From the NCBI GenBank assembly GCA_022448645.1, contig JAKVBZ010000107.1:1-15048 (forward strand): 15,048 nucleotides of DNA, in the 5' to 3' direction. The stretch's first letter is position 1, and each line of letters opens with the position of its first letter. Origin of the DNA: Pirellulaceae bacterium (lineage in GTDB: Bacteria > Planctomycetota > Planctomycetia > Pirellulales > Pirellulaceae). Below the pieces are notes generated by a model. It had not been told where the DNA came from. It did no database searches and worked only from the letters and a program-made list of their open reading frames with translations. Below, in pieces: positions 1 to 9,221 of the stretch. A program made the position numbers and the translations under genes.

Positions 1-505
1 TATTCACGTCAAGCAATATTGAGAATTGCGAGCTCAAAATGCTTGCCGGCGTTGTGTGGTCACGTCAGTGTTTGGGTACCATAGATCAAATCGTGGACTG
101 CCCGTTACCGGCAATAAGACGAGAGTGTGATGGGCGCGTTCGCTCAGAGTCAAGCCAAACATTCAGCGATTGTGAAGTTGGCAACGTCTCGTGACCAATT
201 GTTAGTTGTCACCGCGGTGGATAACGGGACGAATTCCATATTGCCGTGGTCCATGGTGGACGTAGAATCCATCACTCGGTGGTGGTTGATGTTGTGTCTC
301 GCTTGAATTCCTGTCCGAAGCTACACAGAATAGTCCGGCATTCCCAAGGGGCGGCCCCCGTTTGCAGAGATCCTGGAAAACCGTAGCGGTTGGACATGAT
401 GGTGTGATCGGTGAGATAGCAGCACGATCGTCGTCACGTTGACAGGATGTGAATGGAAAATAGGGTCGTTTCCTACCGATTCCTCCAAATGTTACGATAC
501 CCTTC
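1..505. other. Upstream region without a recognisable gene
   Basis: All six frames were considered. The longest open stretch is a minus-strand frame across 202-540, which overlaps the start of folP and gives a low-complexity product with no recognisable motif. The plus-strand frames at the left edge close within about 65 codons and resemble nothing I know. The only signal I can point to is the possible folP promoter near 439-466. It may be a long intergenic region or hold an unrecognised gene. Confidence 0.4.
439..466 (+). promoter_or_regulatory. Possible sigma70-type promoter for folP
   Basis: A perfect TTGACA lies at 439-444. After a 16-base spacer comes TAGGGT at 461-466, which matches the -10 consensus at only three of six positions. 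Transcription would start near 473, leaving a leader of about 33 bases before folP. The -35 match is good and the -10 is poor, so this is tentative. Confidence 0.3.
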
Positions 506-1393
506 ATGTCTTTGAGCGATGATCGTACCGATCGAGTCAATCAGTGGGAGCTTCCCACCCGAACATTGAAATTCGGTCCGCGCCCAATACTGATGGGCAT
601 TGTGAATGTGACGCCGGATAGTTTTTCGGACGGCGGATCGTTTCTGGATCCAACACGCGCAGTGGCCCACGGCGAAAAACTGGTTCGCCAGGGTGCTGAC
701 CTCTTGGACATTGGAGGAGAAAGCACTCGGCCCTATTCAGCGACCGTGCTCCCCACTGAGGAGTTGCAACGGGTCCTGCCTGTCATCGAAGGTTTGCGAG
801 CTGCAGTGGATGTCCCTCTCTCGATTGACACGTCGAAACCGGAGGTTGCTCAGGAGGCACTTGCGGCCGGAGTGGAGATTGTGAATGACGTCACTGGAAT
901 GACGAATCAACGAATGATTGAGGTGGCGTTGGAAAAAAAAGCGGCCGTTTGTGCGATGCACATGCAAGGGACTCCCCAAACCATGCAAGATGATCCGTGT
1001 TACGAGAATGTGGTGGAAGACGTGTTTGAGTTTTTGCGATTGCGTCGTGACACGCTTCAGAAAAAGGGGTTCGTAACTGCAAGGATTTGTCTGGATCCTG
1101 GTATTGGATTCGGAAAGTCTCATCAGCATAATCTGACTCTGTTAGAACATTGTGCGAGATTCCATGACCTTGGCTGTCCCGTGTTGGTGGGACATTCAAG
1201 AAAAGGATTCATAGGGAAGATCCTTGGAGACAAGGAAAAAGATCGCACGGCCGGAACCATCGGAGTAGCCCTCGCCTTGGCGCGACAAGGAATCCAGGTG
1301 ATACGCGTGCATGATGTGGGACCAGTTTGGGAAGCTTTGCAGTTGTTTGAAGCTGCTGGAGGTTTATCGGGAAGCAGACGTGACCATGAGTGA
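506..1393 (+). CDS. folP: Dihydropteroate synthase
   Basis: This cytoplasmic folate-pathway enzyme condenses p-aminobenzoate with 7,8-dihydropterin pyrophosphate to give dihydropteroate. All the family signatures are present in a full-length 295-residue TIM-barrel protein: MGIVNVTPDSFSDGG (residues 30-44), DIGGESTRP (68-76), SIDTSKPEV (107-114), NDVTG (127-131), DPGIGFGK (197-204), the pterin/PABA-binding SRKGF with its lysine near 233, and the C-terminal RVHD (267-270). The loop after GGESTRP reads Y-S, where many homologues have G-A or G-S. The ATG at 506 has no clear Shine-Dalgarno sequence, but it leaves a normal N-terminal length before the first motif. The stop overlaps the next gene by 8 bases, so the two are probably cotranscribed and translationally coupled. 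Identification is very secure; the exact start is slightly less so. Confidence 0.97.
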   Translation: MSLSDDRTDRVNQWELPTRTLKFGPRPILMGIVNVTPDSFSDGGSFLDPTRAVAHGEKLVRQGADLLDIGGESTRPYSATVLPTEELQRVLPVIEGLRAAVDVPLSIDTSKPEVAQEALAAGVEIVNDVTGMTNQRMIEVALEKKAAVCAMHMQGTPQTMQDDPCYENVVEDVFEFLRLRRDTLQKKGFVTARICLDPGIGFGKSHQHNLTLLEHCARFHDLGCPVLVGHSRKGFIGKILGDKEKDRTAGTIGVALALARQGIQVIRVHDVGPVWEALQLFEAAGGLSGSRRDHE

Positions 1394-1847
1394 TCCAACC
1401 ACGCCAGCCGACACACAAGCCAAAGCACCTCAATCGGATGCTCCTCCAATTGTTGACGCGGAGTTGTCGTGTCACCCACATGTGGAACTAGGGAAACGTA
1501 GGTTGTTAGTGGTAATGGCACTGCTGTTTGTGTTGGCCGGCGCGATTCCTCCCTGGCTGCCGGAAAGCATGAATTTGCCATTCAACAAGTTAGCGTTCAT
1601 TTACTCACTGCTTCTACTGTTGTGGTGGTACGATTTGGACCAGCTTGGCATGGGCAGACGTCCCACGTTTTCAGGTCGGTTTTCTTTGATCGTCTGCCCA
1701 GGGCCAGTATTTGGACTACCGCTCCATTTCATTGCAACACGTGGTAAGCGTGGCTGGAGGTGGATTGCGAGGGCGACCTGTTTTGCTGCGATGGTCTGCC
1801 TGCTGTACTTTTGTGCCAAACAAGTGAGCCGGTGGCTGGTACAATGA
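1386..1847 (+). CDS. Small multi-spanning membrane protein of unknown function
   Basis: The product is 153 residues. The ATG at 1386 sits inside the last codons of folP (ATGAGTGA arrangement, 8-base overlap). A longer in-frame start at 1311 is rejected because it would lie deep within folP. The first 35 residues are polar and rich in Pro, Ala and Asp. Three or four hydrophobic segments follow: about residues 37-58 (LLVVMALLFVLAGAIPPWLP), 67-84 (LAFIYSLLLLLWW), a weaker one near 100-117, and 126-146. Basic clusters (GKRR, RGKRGWRW) flank the segments and would orient the protein in the membrane. I recognise no family motif. Overlap with folP implies a shared transcript but not a folate function. 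Confidence 0.75.
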   Translation: MSDPTTPADTQAKAPQSDAPPIVDAELSCHPHVELGKRRLLVVMALLFVLAGAIPPWLPESMNLPFNKLAFIYSLLLLLWWYDLDQLGMGRRPTFSGRFSLIVCPGPVFGLPLHFIATRGKRGWRWIARATCFAAMVCLLYFCAKQVSRWLVQ

Positions 1848-1895
1848 CGTTTGCGCATTGAAGAAGTGGTTGCCAAAGTGTGTGAGTCGGGCCTG

Positions 1896-2063
1896 CTAGC
1901 TCAGGATAGACCCACTGATTCGTTCAGCCATGCCAGCATGTTCCAAGAGGACCTTGTTGGCAGCTTGTGGCGACATTGACTTCCAATGAGATTTGACTGA
2001 TACTTCGGCCCCATTTTCTGCGAGTTCGCGTTTAAGAAGCTCCCACTTTAAGAGGTGATTTGG
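1896..2063 (-). pseudogene. Possible remnant or short unrecognised coding segment
   Basis: Between the folP operon and proA, one minus-strand frame is open for about 56 codons ending in TAG at 1896-1898. It reads like protein: segments such as LKWELLKRELAENGAEVS and AANKVLLEHAGMAERI look like charged amphipathic helices. The frame stays open back to a TGA near 2118, inside proA, but has no ATG, GTG or TTG in a sensible position. The only downstream ATGs would give fewer than 30 residues. It could be the decayed 3' end of a gene, a very small protein, or chance. It shares its region with the proA leader. Confidence 0.2.
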
Positions 2064-2067
2064 AAAT

Positions 2068-3342
2068 ATGGCGGCGGTAGAGCAATCCGAACTTGCGGCA
2101 TATTGTCTGGATGTTTCTCAGCGTGCTAAGAAAGCGTCTGCGGAGTTGGCACAAATCAGTGGTAGTGTCAAAAACCGTTGGCTACACGAGTCCGCTGCTC
2201 GGCTGCGTCAGCGGGTTGCGGATTTGCAGGATGCCAACGCAGAGGATTTAGCAGCAGCTCCTGGGTTTGGTTTGACGGATGCCCAGATCGATCGACTTCG
2301 ACTGACTGATCAGAGGATCGAAAGTCTTGCCGAAGGATTGGATGAAGTGGCGAGTTTGCAAGATCCTATCGGAGAAGTATTAGAATCCTCTGTCCGACCG
2401 AATGGATTGGAAATCACCAAAGTCCGTGTGCCTTTGGGAGTTGTGTTTTTTATCTATGAGTCTCGACCAAACGTAACGGCAGATGCCGCGGCGATTTGCG
2501 TCAAAAGTGGCAATGCAGTGATCCTGCGCGGGGGAAAAGAGGCCGTCCATTCGAGTCGTGCGATTGTGGAAATCCTTGGCGAAGTCGCAAAGGAGTGTGG
2601 TATTCCCGAGGATGCTGTCCAGTTGGTTAACACGACGGACCGCGCTGCTGTGGGACATTTTTTACAAAGGAATGATTTGATTGACGTAGCCATTCCGAGA
2701 GGTGGCGAAGGGCTCATACGACGCGTTACTGCAGAGGCTACCATGCCGGTGATTAAACATTTTGCCGGCAATTGTCATGTTTATGTGGATCGTATGGCGG
2801 ACTTGGAGATGGCAGAGCAGATTCTTGTCAATTCGAAATGTCAGCGATACGGCGTTTGTAATGCCTGTGAATCCTTGCTAGTGCATGCCGATGTAGCTGC
2901 CGAGTTTCTTCCTCGTGCGGAAGCCACATTGCGTGACCACGACGTAGAATTGCGTGGAGATCCAGCCAGTTGCGAATTCACGGAAGGCGCTCAATCGGCG
3001 ACGGACGACGATTTTGCCACCGAATATTTGGCGCCAATTCTTTCCATGAAGGTCGTCAGTACGCACGACGAGGCCATTCGGCACATCAACACAGTGGGCT
3101 CAGGTCACACCGATGCGATCGTTACCAATGATTTGCAAGTGGCGCGTGAATTTGTAGCGAGAGTCGACAGTTCTGCCGTCATGGTCAACACCAGTACCCG
3201 GTTTAACGATGGAAGCCAGTTCGGACTTGGCGCCGAGATCGGTATCAGTACGGACAAATTCCATGCTCGTGGGCCGTGCGGGTTGAATGAACTGACGAGT
3301 TACAAATACGTTGTGTACGGCACAGGGCAGATACGAACTTAG
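2068..3342 (+). CDS. proA: Glutamate-5-semialdehyde dehydrogenase (gamma-glutamyl phosphate reductase)
   Basis: ProA catalyses the second step of proline synthesis: NADPH-dependent reduction of glutamyl-5-phosphate to glutamate-5-semialdehyde in the cytoplasm. The 424-residue product matches the usual length (about 415-420). Clear family blocks are the [20 protein letters not shown] nucleotide-binding stretch (131-150) followed by [22 protein letters not shown] (228-241), and the active-site region [17 protein letters not shown] (257-273). In that region the Cys of GVCNA (about 264) is the catalytic nucleophile by family knowledge. The ATG at 2068 is preceded by AGAGGTGA with suitable spacing, which supports this start. 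No proB (glutamate 5-kinase) is adjacent, so the pathway genes appear dispersed. Confidence 0.97.
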   Translation: MAAVEQSELAAYCLDVSQRAKKASAELAQISGSVKNRWLHESAARLRQRVADLQDANAEDLAAAPGFGLTDAQIDRLRLTDQRIESLAEGLDEVASLQDPIGEVLESSVRPNGLEITKVRVPLGVVFFIYESRPNVTADAAAICVKSGNAVILRGGKEAVHSSRAIVEILGEVAKECGIPEDAVQLVNTTDRAAVGHFLQRNDLIDVAIPRGGEGLIRRVTAEATMPVIKHFAGNCHVYVDRMADLEMAEQILVNSKCQRYGVCNACESLLVHADVAAEFLPRAEATLRDHDVELRGDPASCEFTEGAQSATDDDFATEYLAPILSMKVVSTHDEAIRHINTVGSGHTDAIVTNDLQVAREFVARVDSSAVMVNTSTRFNDGSQFGLGAEIGISTDKFHARGPCGLNELTSYKYVVYGTGQIRT

Positions 3343-3439
3343 CCACGGGTCGGAGAATGGAATGGGTGGGTCCACGGCGACCTGCCGGCAATGGAGCAGC
3401 CGTTGCTGATACGATATCATTTGCGGCGTCCCTCGAGAC

Positions 3440-3445
3440 AAAGGA
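3440..3445 (+). promoter_or_regulatory. Ribosome binding site that favours the GTG start of fliM
   Basis: AAAGGA lies 7 bases before GTG 3453, good Shine-Dalgarno spacing. The in-frame ATG at 3357 has only GGAG one base away, too close to work. The same AAGGA-N7-GTG arrangement appears at trxB in this window. Confidence 0.6.
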
Positions 3446-3452
3446 TGGAACC

Positions 3453-4592
3453 GTGGGAAAGGATATTCTTAGCCAAAGTGAAGTCGAAAGTTTGTTGGGG
3501 TCGTTGGATCTAGGAGATCTTAACGAAAGCTCTGGCAACGTTGTCGCGGCGCGCGATCCAGGTGTTCCCGTGTCCAATGTGGCACCGCCAGCGAGTTCTC
3601 CGTTCGCAATTCGAGAAAAGGTCGTTGCGTACGATTTCAAGCGTCCGGAACGGGTTGGCAAGGAGCAAATGCGGGCTTTGCAATCCATGCATGAAGGATT
3701 TGGTCGCAATTTTGGTGCTTCATTGTCTGCTTTGCTTCGCAGCGTCATAGAAGTCAAACTGACCAGTGTCGATCAGCTCACTTACAGTGAATTCGTATTC
3801 AGTCTGGAGAATCCGAGTTGTTTTAACCTGTTGAAAGCAGAGCCACTCGAAGGAAGTTTCATCCTTGATATCAGTCCCTCGATCCTTTATCCCGTCATTG
3901 ACCGGTTGCTGGGTGGCGGCAAGGAGGTCAGTCCCCCCTCTCGCCGGCCGTTAACGGAGATCGAGTTACGTTTGGTTCGTCGAATTACCGACCTGTTCTT
4001 AGAAGAACTAAAACATGCCTGGGCAAATGTGATTGATCTTGAACTGTCTGTAGACCGAGTGGAAAGCAATCCACAACTCGTTCAAGTGATTCCACCTAAT
4101 GAAGTTGTCGTGATTATCAGTTTCGAGGTATCGTTGGGCGAGGTACGCGGCATGATCAACTTCTGCGTTCCGTTTAATAGTATTGAGCGAATCAGTAGCA
4201 AATTGACTGCCAATAGCTGGTTTAGCTTTCAGAAACGAATGCCGTCCGACGACTCAAAGAATCAGATCACGCATCAGCTTTCGGGTGCGACGGTGGAAAT
4301 GATTGTCGAGTTAGCGCAGTCAACCATTCGGACATCTGATTTAATTGGTCTGCGAGTTGGAGATATCATTACGACGGACCAGGATAGTGACGGTCTCTTG
4401 CCTGTCACCGTCGAAGGCATTCGAAAATTTTTCGCTCGGCCTGGTGCTGTTAAGGGTCGGAAGGCGTTTGAAATTGATACTGTCGTGGAGCGGCACGGTG
4501 ATCCCTTGCCTTCGTCCGAAACAGCATCCGAGCCTCCCGATAACGTTGCTCCACAGTCTCAAGCGAAAAAGCTCGCGCCGGCCGGGTCGTAA
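3453..4592 (+). CDS. fliM: Flagellar motor switch protein FliM
   Basis: FliM forms part of the cytoplasmic C-ring that sets flagellar rotation direction and binds phosphorylated CheY. Numbered from GTG 3453 (379 residues), the N-terminus carries DILSQSEVESLL at about 4-15, the conserved CheY-P binding helix. It is followed by a flexible Pro/Ala linker and then the FliM middle domain from YDFKRPERV (60-68) through SMHEGFGRNFGASLSALLR and LEGSFILDISPSILYPVIDRLLGGG. The C-terminal SpoA (FliN-like) domain spans about 278-343, including LRVGDIITT. The alternative ATG at 3357 would add 32 residues of unlikely sequence ahead of a motif that normally sits at the extreme N-terminus. The C-terminal tail is Pro/Ala-rich and polar. 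No other flagellar gene is in view. It converges on cstA with only 22 bases between stops. Confidence 0.95.
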   Translation: MGKDILSQSEVESLLGSLDLGDLNESSGNVVAARDPGVPVSNVAPPASSPFAIREKVVAYDFKRPERVGKEQMRALQSMHEGFGRNFGASLSALLRSVIEVKLTSVDQLTYSEFVFSLENPSCFNLLKAEPLEGSFILDISPSILYPVIDRLLGGGKEVSPPSRRPLTEIELRLVRRITDLFLEELKHAWANVIDLELSVDRVESNPQLVQVIPPNEVVVIISFEVSLGEVRGMINFCVPFNSIERISSKLTANSWFSFQKRMPSDDSKNQITHQLSGATVEMIVELAQSTIRTSDLIGLRVGDIITTDQDSDGLLPVTVEGIRKFFARPGAVKGRKAFEIDTVVERHGDPLPSSETASEPPDNVAPQSQAKKLAPAGS

Positions 4593-4614
4593 TCGAGTGG
4601 TTGTGTGGCTTGTG

Positions 4615-6459
4615 TTAGCCAGATCCGGCTGCTTGGGTTGTTTCTTTGGCGGGAAGCGGTGGCAGGGTCTTTTCTAAGACGCCCTTGGCAGAACGCCACA
4701 CCATCAAGCCTTCAACGATCATCCAGACCTGCAAGATCATTGTAATCATGCCGATCGTGAACAGGAGATACTTCTGAGTAGTCCACCATCCAGATGATGG
4801 ATTGAACATCTGCCACCATAAAGCCCAGACTGGCATGATGATCATGACGACCATAGGAATGAAGGCGAACCAGATCGGTTTGTTGCGCCGCCATAGGTAG
4901 AACACGGTTACCATGAATGCCAATCCTGCCAGCAATTGATTGGTGGCACCAAATAGTGGCCACAAGTTGAGTCCCCCCGTTCCTGGCTTTCCTCCCGGTC
5001 CGGGAATCATGGCCATGACCATTGCCAATCCGACAGCGAGTCCTGTGGCAGCGAACTTGTTTTGCAAAGGCCGGATGCGAAACGACATAGCTAATTCTTG
5101 AATCACATAACGTTGTAGCCGGGTGGCTGTGTCGAGAGTTGTGGCTGCAAAACAAGCCACAAGAACGGAAATGATCCCCACCGACAATTCGAGCGGGATA
5201 TGAAGAGCATGTAAGAAATTGGCGCCGCCGTCGACAAAGGCCCCCACTTTTTTGCCGAGGTTAAATTCGCCCCAGCTCTTCGATGCATCGTACGTTGCGG
5301 TCCACGCAGAACGGCCATGCAATGGATTGCCGGATTCGTCAACAACCACCGCATATTTACCATCGTCCTGCCGCGATAGCTTACCCATTCCCACGCCAGC
5401 GCAGCATGCCAGGATGACAATCACGGCCAAAGCACCTTCCAGTAGCATGGCACCGTAGCCGACGTATTGGGCATCCGCTTCACTATCAACCTGTTTGCTG
5501 GACGTTCCCGAACTGACAAGGCAATGGAAACCGCTAACCGCACCGCAGGCGATGGTGATGAAAAGGAACGGCCAAATCGGCGGCGCATGAAGTGGAAGCT
5601 CGTTGGCCACTGCTGGTGCGCTACTGGATAGGTTTGCTTGGCCGGTCAATCCCGCTACTAACAATCCGGCAACCAACAGCACCAAGGCGACCACCAACTG
5701 GTGGCTGTTGATGTAGTCTCGAGGCTGAAGCAGCACCCATACAGGCAGCACAGATGCCACGAAACAGTATGCCATTAGGATGACGGTCCAGGTGATCACT
5801 GGATTGAGAGATTCTGAGAATTGCACGTGTGTCGCTGGGAAATAAACGCCGATTGCCACCGACGCATAAAGGACGGCCAATGCGATGATCGATGGAATCA
5901 ACAAACCGCCACCACGTCGGTATACCCAGAAACCGACGCCGATGGCTATGGGCATCGCAATCCATACGGACAGGACAGATTCGGGATAGTCGGAGAAGAT
6001 GCGGGCGATTACCAGTCCGAAGATCGCCAGTACCACGGTCAAGGCGAAAAATAGGATCAATAAAAACAGCACACGTGCTCGCGGGGAAATTAGCCTTCCC
6101 GCCACCTCGCCGACCGTTTGTCCACGATTTCGTAGAGATACGATGAGTGCGCTAAAATCGTGTACGGCTCCAATGAAAATGGAACCGAACACTACCCATA
6201 ACAGTGCCGGTAACCATCCCCAAAACACGGCAATCGCTGGACCGACGATGGGTCCTGTGCCAGCGATGCTTGTGAAATGATGTCCAAAAATGACTTCCTT
6301 GCGGGTAGGCACATAGTCGATGTCATCTCTCAATTCGTGGCTGGGTACCGGAGCGTGGGCGTCCAAGCCAAAAACCTTTCGAGATAACCATCGACCGTAA
6401 GTGTGATACGCGATGATGAATCCCAAAAACGACAAAAATGCGACAAGTAATGTGCTCAT
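4615..6459 (-). CDS. cstA: Carbon starvation protein A family transporter
   Basis: This is a polytopic inner-membrane protein of the CstA family. Members have been linked to uptake of peptides or pyruvate, often on carbon limitation. The substrate here cannot be read from sequence. The 614-residue product starts with a hydrophobic segment (TLLVAFLSFLGFIIAYHTYG) and has many further membrane segments, perhaps 15 or more. Family hallmarks include DYVPTRKEVIFGHHFTSIAG (48-67) leading into GTGPIVGPAIAVFWGW, then GAVHDFSALIVSLRNRGQTVGE (97-118), GFHCLVSSGTSSKQ, and FAATTLDTATRLQRYVIQEL. The C-terminus is a polar tail rich in Pro, Ala and Thr. It is transcribed alone, divergent from trxB. No convincing Shine-Dalgarno was seen before the ATG at 6459. 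Confidence 0.95.
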   Translation of the reverse strand: MSTLLVAFLSFLGFIIAYHTYGRWLSRKVFGLDAHAPVPSHELRDDIDYVPTRKEVIFGHHFTSIAGTGPIVGPAIAVFWGWLPALLWVVFGSIFIGAVHDFSALIVSLRNRGQTVGEVAGRLISPRARVLFLLILFFALTVVLAIFGLVIARIFSDYPESVLSVWIAMPIAIGVGFWVYRRGGGLLIPSIIALAVLYASVAIGVYFPATHVQFSESLNPVITWTVILMAYCFVASVLPVWVLLQPRDYINSHQLVVALVLLVAGLLVAGLTGQANLSSSAPAVANELPLHAPPIWPFLFITIACGAVSGFHCLVSSGTSSKQVDSEADAQYVGYGAMLLEGALAVIVILACCAGVGMGKLSRQDDGKYAVVVDESGNPLHGRSAWTATYDASKSWGEFNLGKKVGAFVDGGANFLHALHIPLELSVGIISVLVACFAATTLDTATRLQRYVIQELAMSFRIRPLQNKFAATGLAVGLAMVMAMIPGPGGKPGTGGLNLWPLFGATNQLLAGLAFMVTVFYLWRRNKPIWFAFIPMVVMIIMPVWALWWQMFNPSSGWWTTQKYLLFTIGMITMILQVWMIVEGLMVWRSAKGVLEKTLPPLPAKETTQAAGSG

Positions 6460-6643
6460 GATGTTACGTAAAAGCTGGATTGCGGGAGGATATGAAACTC
6501 TATTCGAAATGGCGGCAGTGGAGTTGCCGGTTCAAATTCCCAACCGACAACCCAGCATTCTGACTGGTTCACTTTAGTGGAGTACCATGATAACACTTGT
6601 GGGCCGATTCACACATCGCGGTGTTGAAGCAAACGAGCTCTCC

Positions 6644-6671
6644 TGGACGATCTGGAACGAACCCCTATAAT
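6644..6671 (+). promoter_or_regulatory. Probable promoter of the trxB unit
   Basis: A perfect TATAAT occurs at 6666-6671. Sixteen bases upstream is TGGACG (6644-6649), which matches the -35 consensus at four of six positions. The element lies in the divergent cstA/trxB intergenic region and points toward trxB. It would give a transcript starting near 6678 and a leader of about 85 bases to GTG 6764. No cstA promoter of similar quality was found. Confidence 0.5.
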
Positions 6672-6751
6672 GTCTCGTCAGTTGTGGGATACGACGAATA
6701 AGTATCCACCTAGTAGTTGATTTTCGTTTGCTAGGAACCCTCGCTTCGCTT

Positions 6752-6756
6752 AAGGA
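6752..6756 (+). promoter_or_regulatory. Ribosome binding site deciding the trxB start
   Basis: AAGGA stands 7 bases before GTG 6764. The upstream in-frame TTG at 6728 has no Shine-Dalgarno sequence. This makes GTG the likely start. Confidence 0.65.
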
Positions 6757-6763
6757 TCATCTC

Positions 6764-7825
6764 GTGTCAGAAAAAGTCGTCATCATAGGGAGTGGACCTG
6801 CCGGTTGGTCTGCCGCAATTTACGCTTCTCGGGCTAGCCTGGAGCCACTTCTGTTCGAAGGCACAATTCAGCCCGAAATGATCCCTCTAGGACAATTAGC
6901 ATTTACGACGGAAGTCGAAAATTATGCAGGGTTCCCCGCAGGGAATATTCGAGCATTCGTAGAAAGTGCTGTGGACCAAACACGGCACTACAATCTTCCG
7001 CCAGCACCTGCCGACCATGTTCGAGACGGTCAGCCTCACTACGCTGTGCAAGGCGTCGAACTCATGGAGTTGATGAAGCAGCAGGCGATGAATTTTGGCA
7101 CCCGAGTTGTCAGTGACGATATCACGTCCGTTGATTTTGGTGGCCGGCCCTTTCAATTGACCTCTGGGTCGGGAGAAACCGTCGAGGCACAAACGGTCAT
7201 CGTAGCCACCGGTGCTCGCGCAAACTATCTTGGGATTCCTTCGGAGGAACGTTTTAAGAACATGGGCGTCAGTGCGTGTGCCGTTTGCGACGGCGCGCTG
7301 CCAAGGTTTCGGAATAGACCGCTCGTTGTTGTTGGTGGGGGAGACTCGGCAGTCGAAGAAGCAACCTACCTGACCAAATTTGCTTCGATGGTGTATTTAG
7401 TTCACCGTCGCGACCAACTGCGAGCCTCAAAGATCATGCAGCAACGTGCATTGAATCACGAGAAGATTGAGGTAGTATGGAACTCCTCGGTGGACGCAGT
7501 TCTAGGGAGCGACGACGAAGGTGTGACGGGTGTTCGTCTGAAGAGTACGGTGGATGATGGAGTGCGAGAAGTCGAATCGGGTGGAATGTTCCTGGCGATT
7601 GGCCACACGCCAAATACCGATTTTTTGCGTGGCCAGCTTGACATGAACGACAAAGGATACATTCGTTGGACGACACCCTTTCGTACCTACACTTCCGTTG
7701 ATGGAGTTTTTTCTGCAGGTGACGTCTCAGATGATTACTATCGTCAAGCCATTACTTCAGCTGGCACGGGGTGTATGGCAGCCCTTGACGCAGAACGTCT
7801 GTTGGCCGAAGAGGATGACAGTTAG
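6764..7825 (+). CDS. trxB: Thioredoxin reductase (NADPH) with an internal insertion
   Basis: The flavoenzyme passes electrons from NADPH through FAD and a redox-active disulfide to thioredoxin in the cytoplasm. Numbered from GTG 6764 (353 residues), the FAD-binding GSGPAG is at 9-14 and the redox-active Cys pair is in ACAVCDG (172 and 175; the classic form is CATC). The NADPH-binding GGGDSA is at 191-196 with HRR at 214-216. The C-terminal FAD motif FSAGDV ends near 321 and is followed by [14 protein letters not shown]. About 35 extra residues (roughly 61-96, from [12 protein letters not shown] to about HYAV) interrupt the usual continuous FPxG-to-GxELM stretch. This explains the length above the usual 310-320. 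The gene overlaps the next by 11 bases, indicating an operon. Other low-molecular-weight FAD disulfide reductases are less likely given the CxxC context. Confidence 0.93.
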   Translation: MSEKVVIIGSGPAGWSAAIYASRASLEPLLFEGTIQPEMIPLGQLAFTTEVENYAGFPAGNIRAFVESAVDQTRHYNLPPAPADHVRDGQPHYAVQGVELMELMKQQAMNFGTRVVSDDITSVDFGGRPFQLTSGSGETVEAQTVIVATGARANYLGIPSEERFKNMGVSACAVCDGALPRFRNRPLVVVGGGDSAVEEATYLTKFASMVYLVHRRDQLRASKIMQQRALNHEKIEVVWNSSVDAVLGSDDEGVTGVRLKSTVDDGVREVESGGMFLAIGHTPNTDFLRGQLDMNDKGYIRWTTPFRTYTSVDGVFSAGDVSDDYYRQAITSAGTGCMAALDAERLLAEEDDS

Positions 7826-9221
7826 CTTCAGTCCTGAACGTACTCTAGCGAAGCTGTTGTTCCGGATTCTAATCCTGACTATGACCGTGAGCAACGTGGG
7901 GGTGGTTCTGGTTTCGCTCTCGCTGGCTCAGACCGATGGGGAGGGATACTGGCCCCAATGGCGCGGGCCTCATGGGACCGGCGTCTCTCTGACGGCGCAA
8001 CCGCCAATCGATTGGCATGAATCTAGCGACGGTGATGATCGTCAATCAAAGAACATTCGTTGGAAAATTCAGCTTCCCGGATCGGGACATTCAACACCTG
8101 TTATCTGGAACGATCGTCTGTTTGTAACCACGGCAGTGCCCGTGGGTCCCGGTCTTGAGCCCCGTTACAGCCGGGCAGTTGGGGCCCATGACAATATTCC
8201 GGTAACGCACAAACATCGTTTCGAAGTGCTTGGGCTGGCTCGTAACAGCGGTCGCGTTTTATGGCGACAGGTTGTGCATGAAGCCGTTCCTCACGAAGGA
8301 GGTCACTATACGGCCAGCCAGGCGTCTGCATCGCCGATCACTGACGGACAGCATGTCTACGCTTTTTTTGGCTCCGCTGGTTTGTTTTGCCTGAATCTAA
8401 AAGGACAGCTACTGTGGAAGGTCCAGTTGGGAACAATGCAAACAAAGCATGGTCATGGAGAAGGGAGTACGCCTGTGCTGCACGGTGACTCACTTGTGAT
8501 CAACTGGGATCATGAGGGAGCATCGTTTGTGGTGGCTTTGGACAAGCGAACGGGGAAAGAACGTTGGCGCGTGCTGCGAGACGAAGTGACTTCCTGGGCA
8601 ACTCCCATCGTTGTGGAACATCAAGGTACACGACAGGTCGTGGTGAGTGGAACGCAGCGAGTGCGCGCATACGACCTTCATACAGGTAAAGAGATCTGGT
8701 CATGTGGCGGATTGTCGCACAACATTGTCGCGTCGCCGGTGGCCGCCAAAGGGCTGGTTTTCGCTGCAAGTAGCTATGAAACTCGAAACCTGCTCGCCAT
8801 TATGTTGGACGGTGCCAAGGGAGACGTTACCGAAACCGATCAGGTGGTTTGGAGCACACGACGCCTGACTCCCTATGTTCCCTCATTGCTGGTCTACGAC
8901 GACACCCTGTATTTTCTACGTCATTACCAGGGCATTGTTTCGCGTCTGGATATTCATTCTGGCCAGCCAATGGCTGGGCCGTTAAGGCTGAATGGCATTC
9001 GCGACGTCTACGCTTCACCGGTAGCTGCTGCAAATCGAATTTATATTACCGACCTGGACGGTACCACCGCAGTCCTTGCCCATGACCGGGTACCCAGGTT
9101 GATCGCCGTCAACCGGTTGCGAGAGAGCGTTAGCGCCTCGGCGGCGTTGGTGGATTCCGAGTTATACTTGCGAGGTAGTGAATCTTTGTATTGCCTTGCT
9201 GAGGAAGCTTCTGATCCATGA
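7815..9221 (+). CDS. Exported PQQ-type beta-propeller repeat protein
   Basis: The 468-residue product begins with a basic N-region and a hydrophobic stretch ending near SLSLA-QT around residue 40, consistent with a signal peptide and export. The mature part opens with [14 protein letters not shown] and then has repeated beta-propeller blades typified by [69 protein letters not shown] and [14 protein letters not shown]. The hydrophobic-G-x-W closures suit a quinoprotein-like seven- or eight-bladed propeller. Such proteins are abundant in planctomycetes and most probably do not bind PQQ; they may be scaffolds or binding proteins. I see no lipobox or catalytic signature. The ATG at 7815 overlaps the trxB end by 11 bases with GAAGAGG just before it. 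A longer in-frame ORF reaching back to 7698 lies inside trxB and is rejected. The stop overlaps the apbE start. Confidence 0.85.
   Translation: MTVSFSPERTLAKLLFRILILTMTVSNVGVVLVSLSLAQTDGEGYWPQWRGPHGTGVSLTAQPPIDWHESSDGDDRQSKNIRWKIQLPGSGHSTPVIWNDRLFVTTAVPVGPGLEPRYSRAVGAHDNIPVTHKHRFEVLGLARNSGRVLWRQVVHEAVPHEGGHYTASQASASPITDGQHVYAFFGSAGLFCLNLKGQLLWKVQLGTMQTKHGHGEGSTPVLHGDSLVINWDHEGASFVVALDKRTGKERWRVLRDEVTSWATPIVVEHQGTRQVVVSGTQRVRAYDLHTGKEIWSCGGLSHNIVASPVAAKGLVFAASSYETRNLLAIMLDGAKGDVTETDQVVWSTRRLTPYVPSLLVYDDTLYFLRHYQGIVSRLDIHSGQPMAGPLRLNGIRDVYASPVAAANRIYITDLDGTTAVLAHDRVPRLIAVNRLRESVSASAALVDSELYLRGSESLYCLAEEASDP

Noticed and set aside
346..357. GGGGCGGCCCCC as a terminator upstream of folP
   Set aside because: The complementary bases leave almost no loop and there is no T-run on either side.
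202..540. A 112-codon minus-strand frame upstream of and overlapping folP
   Set aside because: It overlaps the folP start, shows no domain or signal peptide, and its composition looks like chance antisense sequence.
6528..6548. GGTTCAAATTCC resembling a tRNA T-loop in the cstA/trxB intergenic region
   Set aside because: The flanking bases do not form a five-base-pair T stem, and no D arm, anticodon arm or acceptor stem can be drawn around it.
6492..6563. A 23-codon frame (MKLYSKWRQW...) with GGGAGG just before the ATG
   Set aside because: The Shine-Dalgarno-like bases are only about two bases from the ATG, the product is tiny and unrecognised, and the position fits a divergent promoter region.
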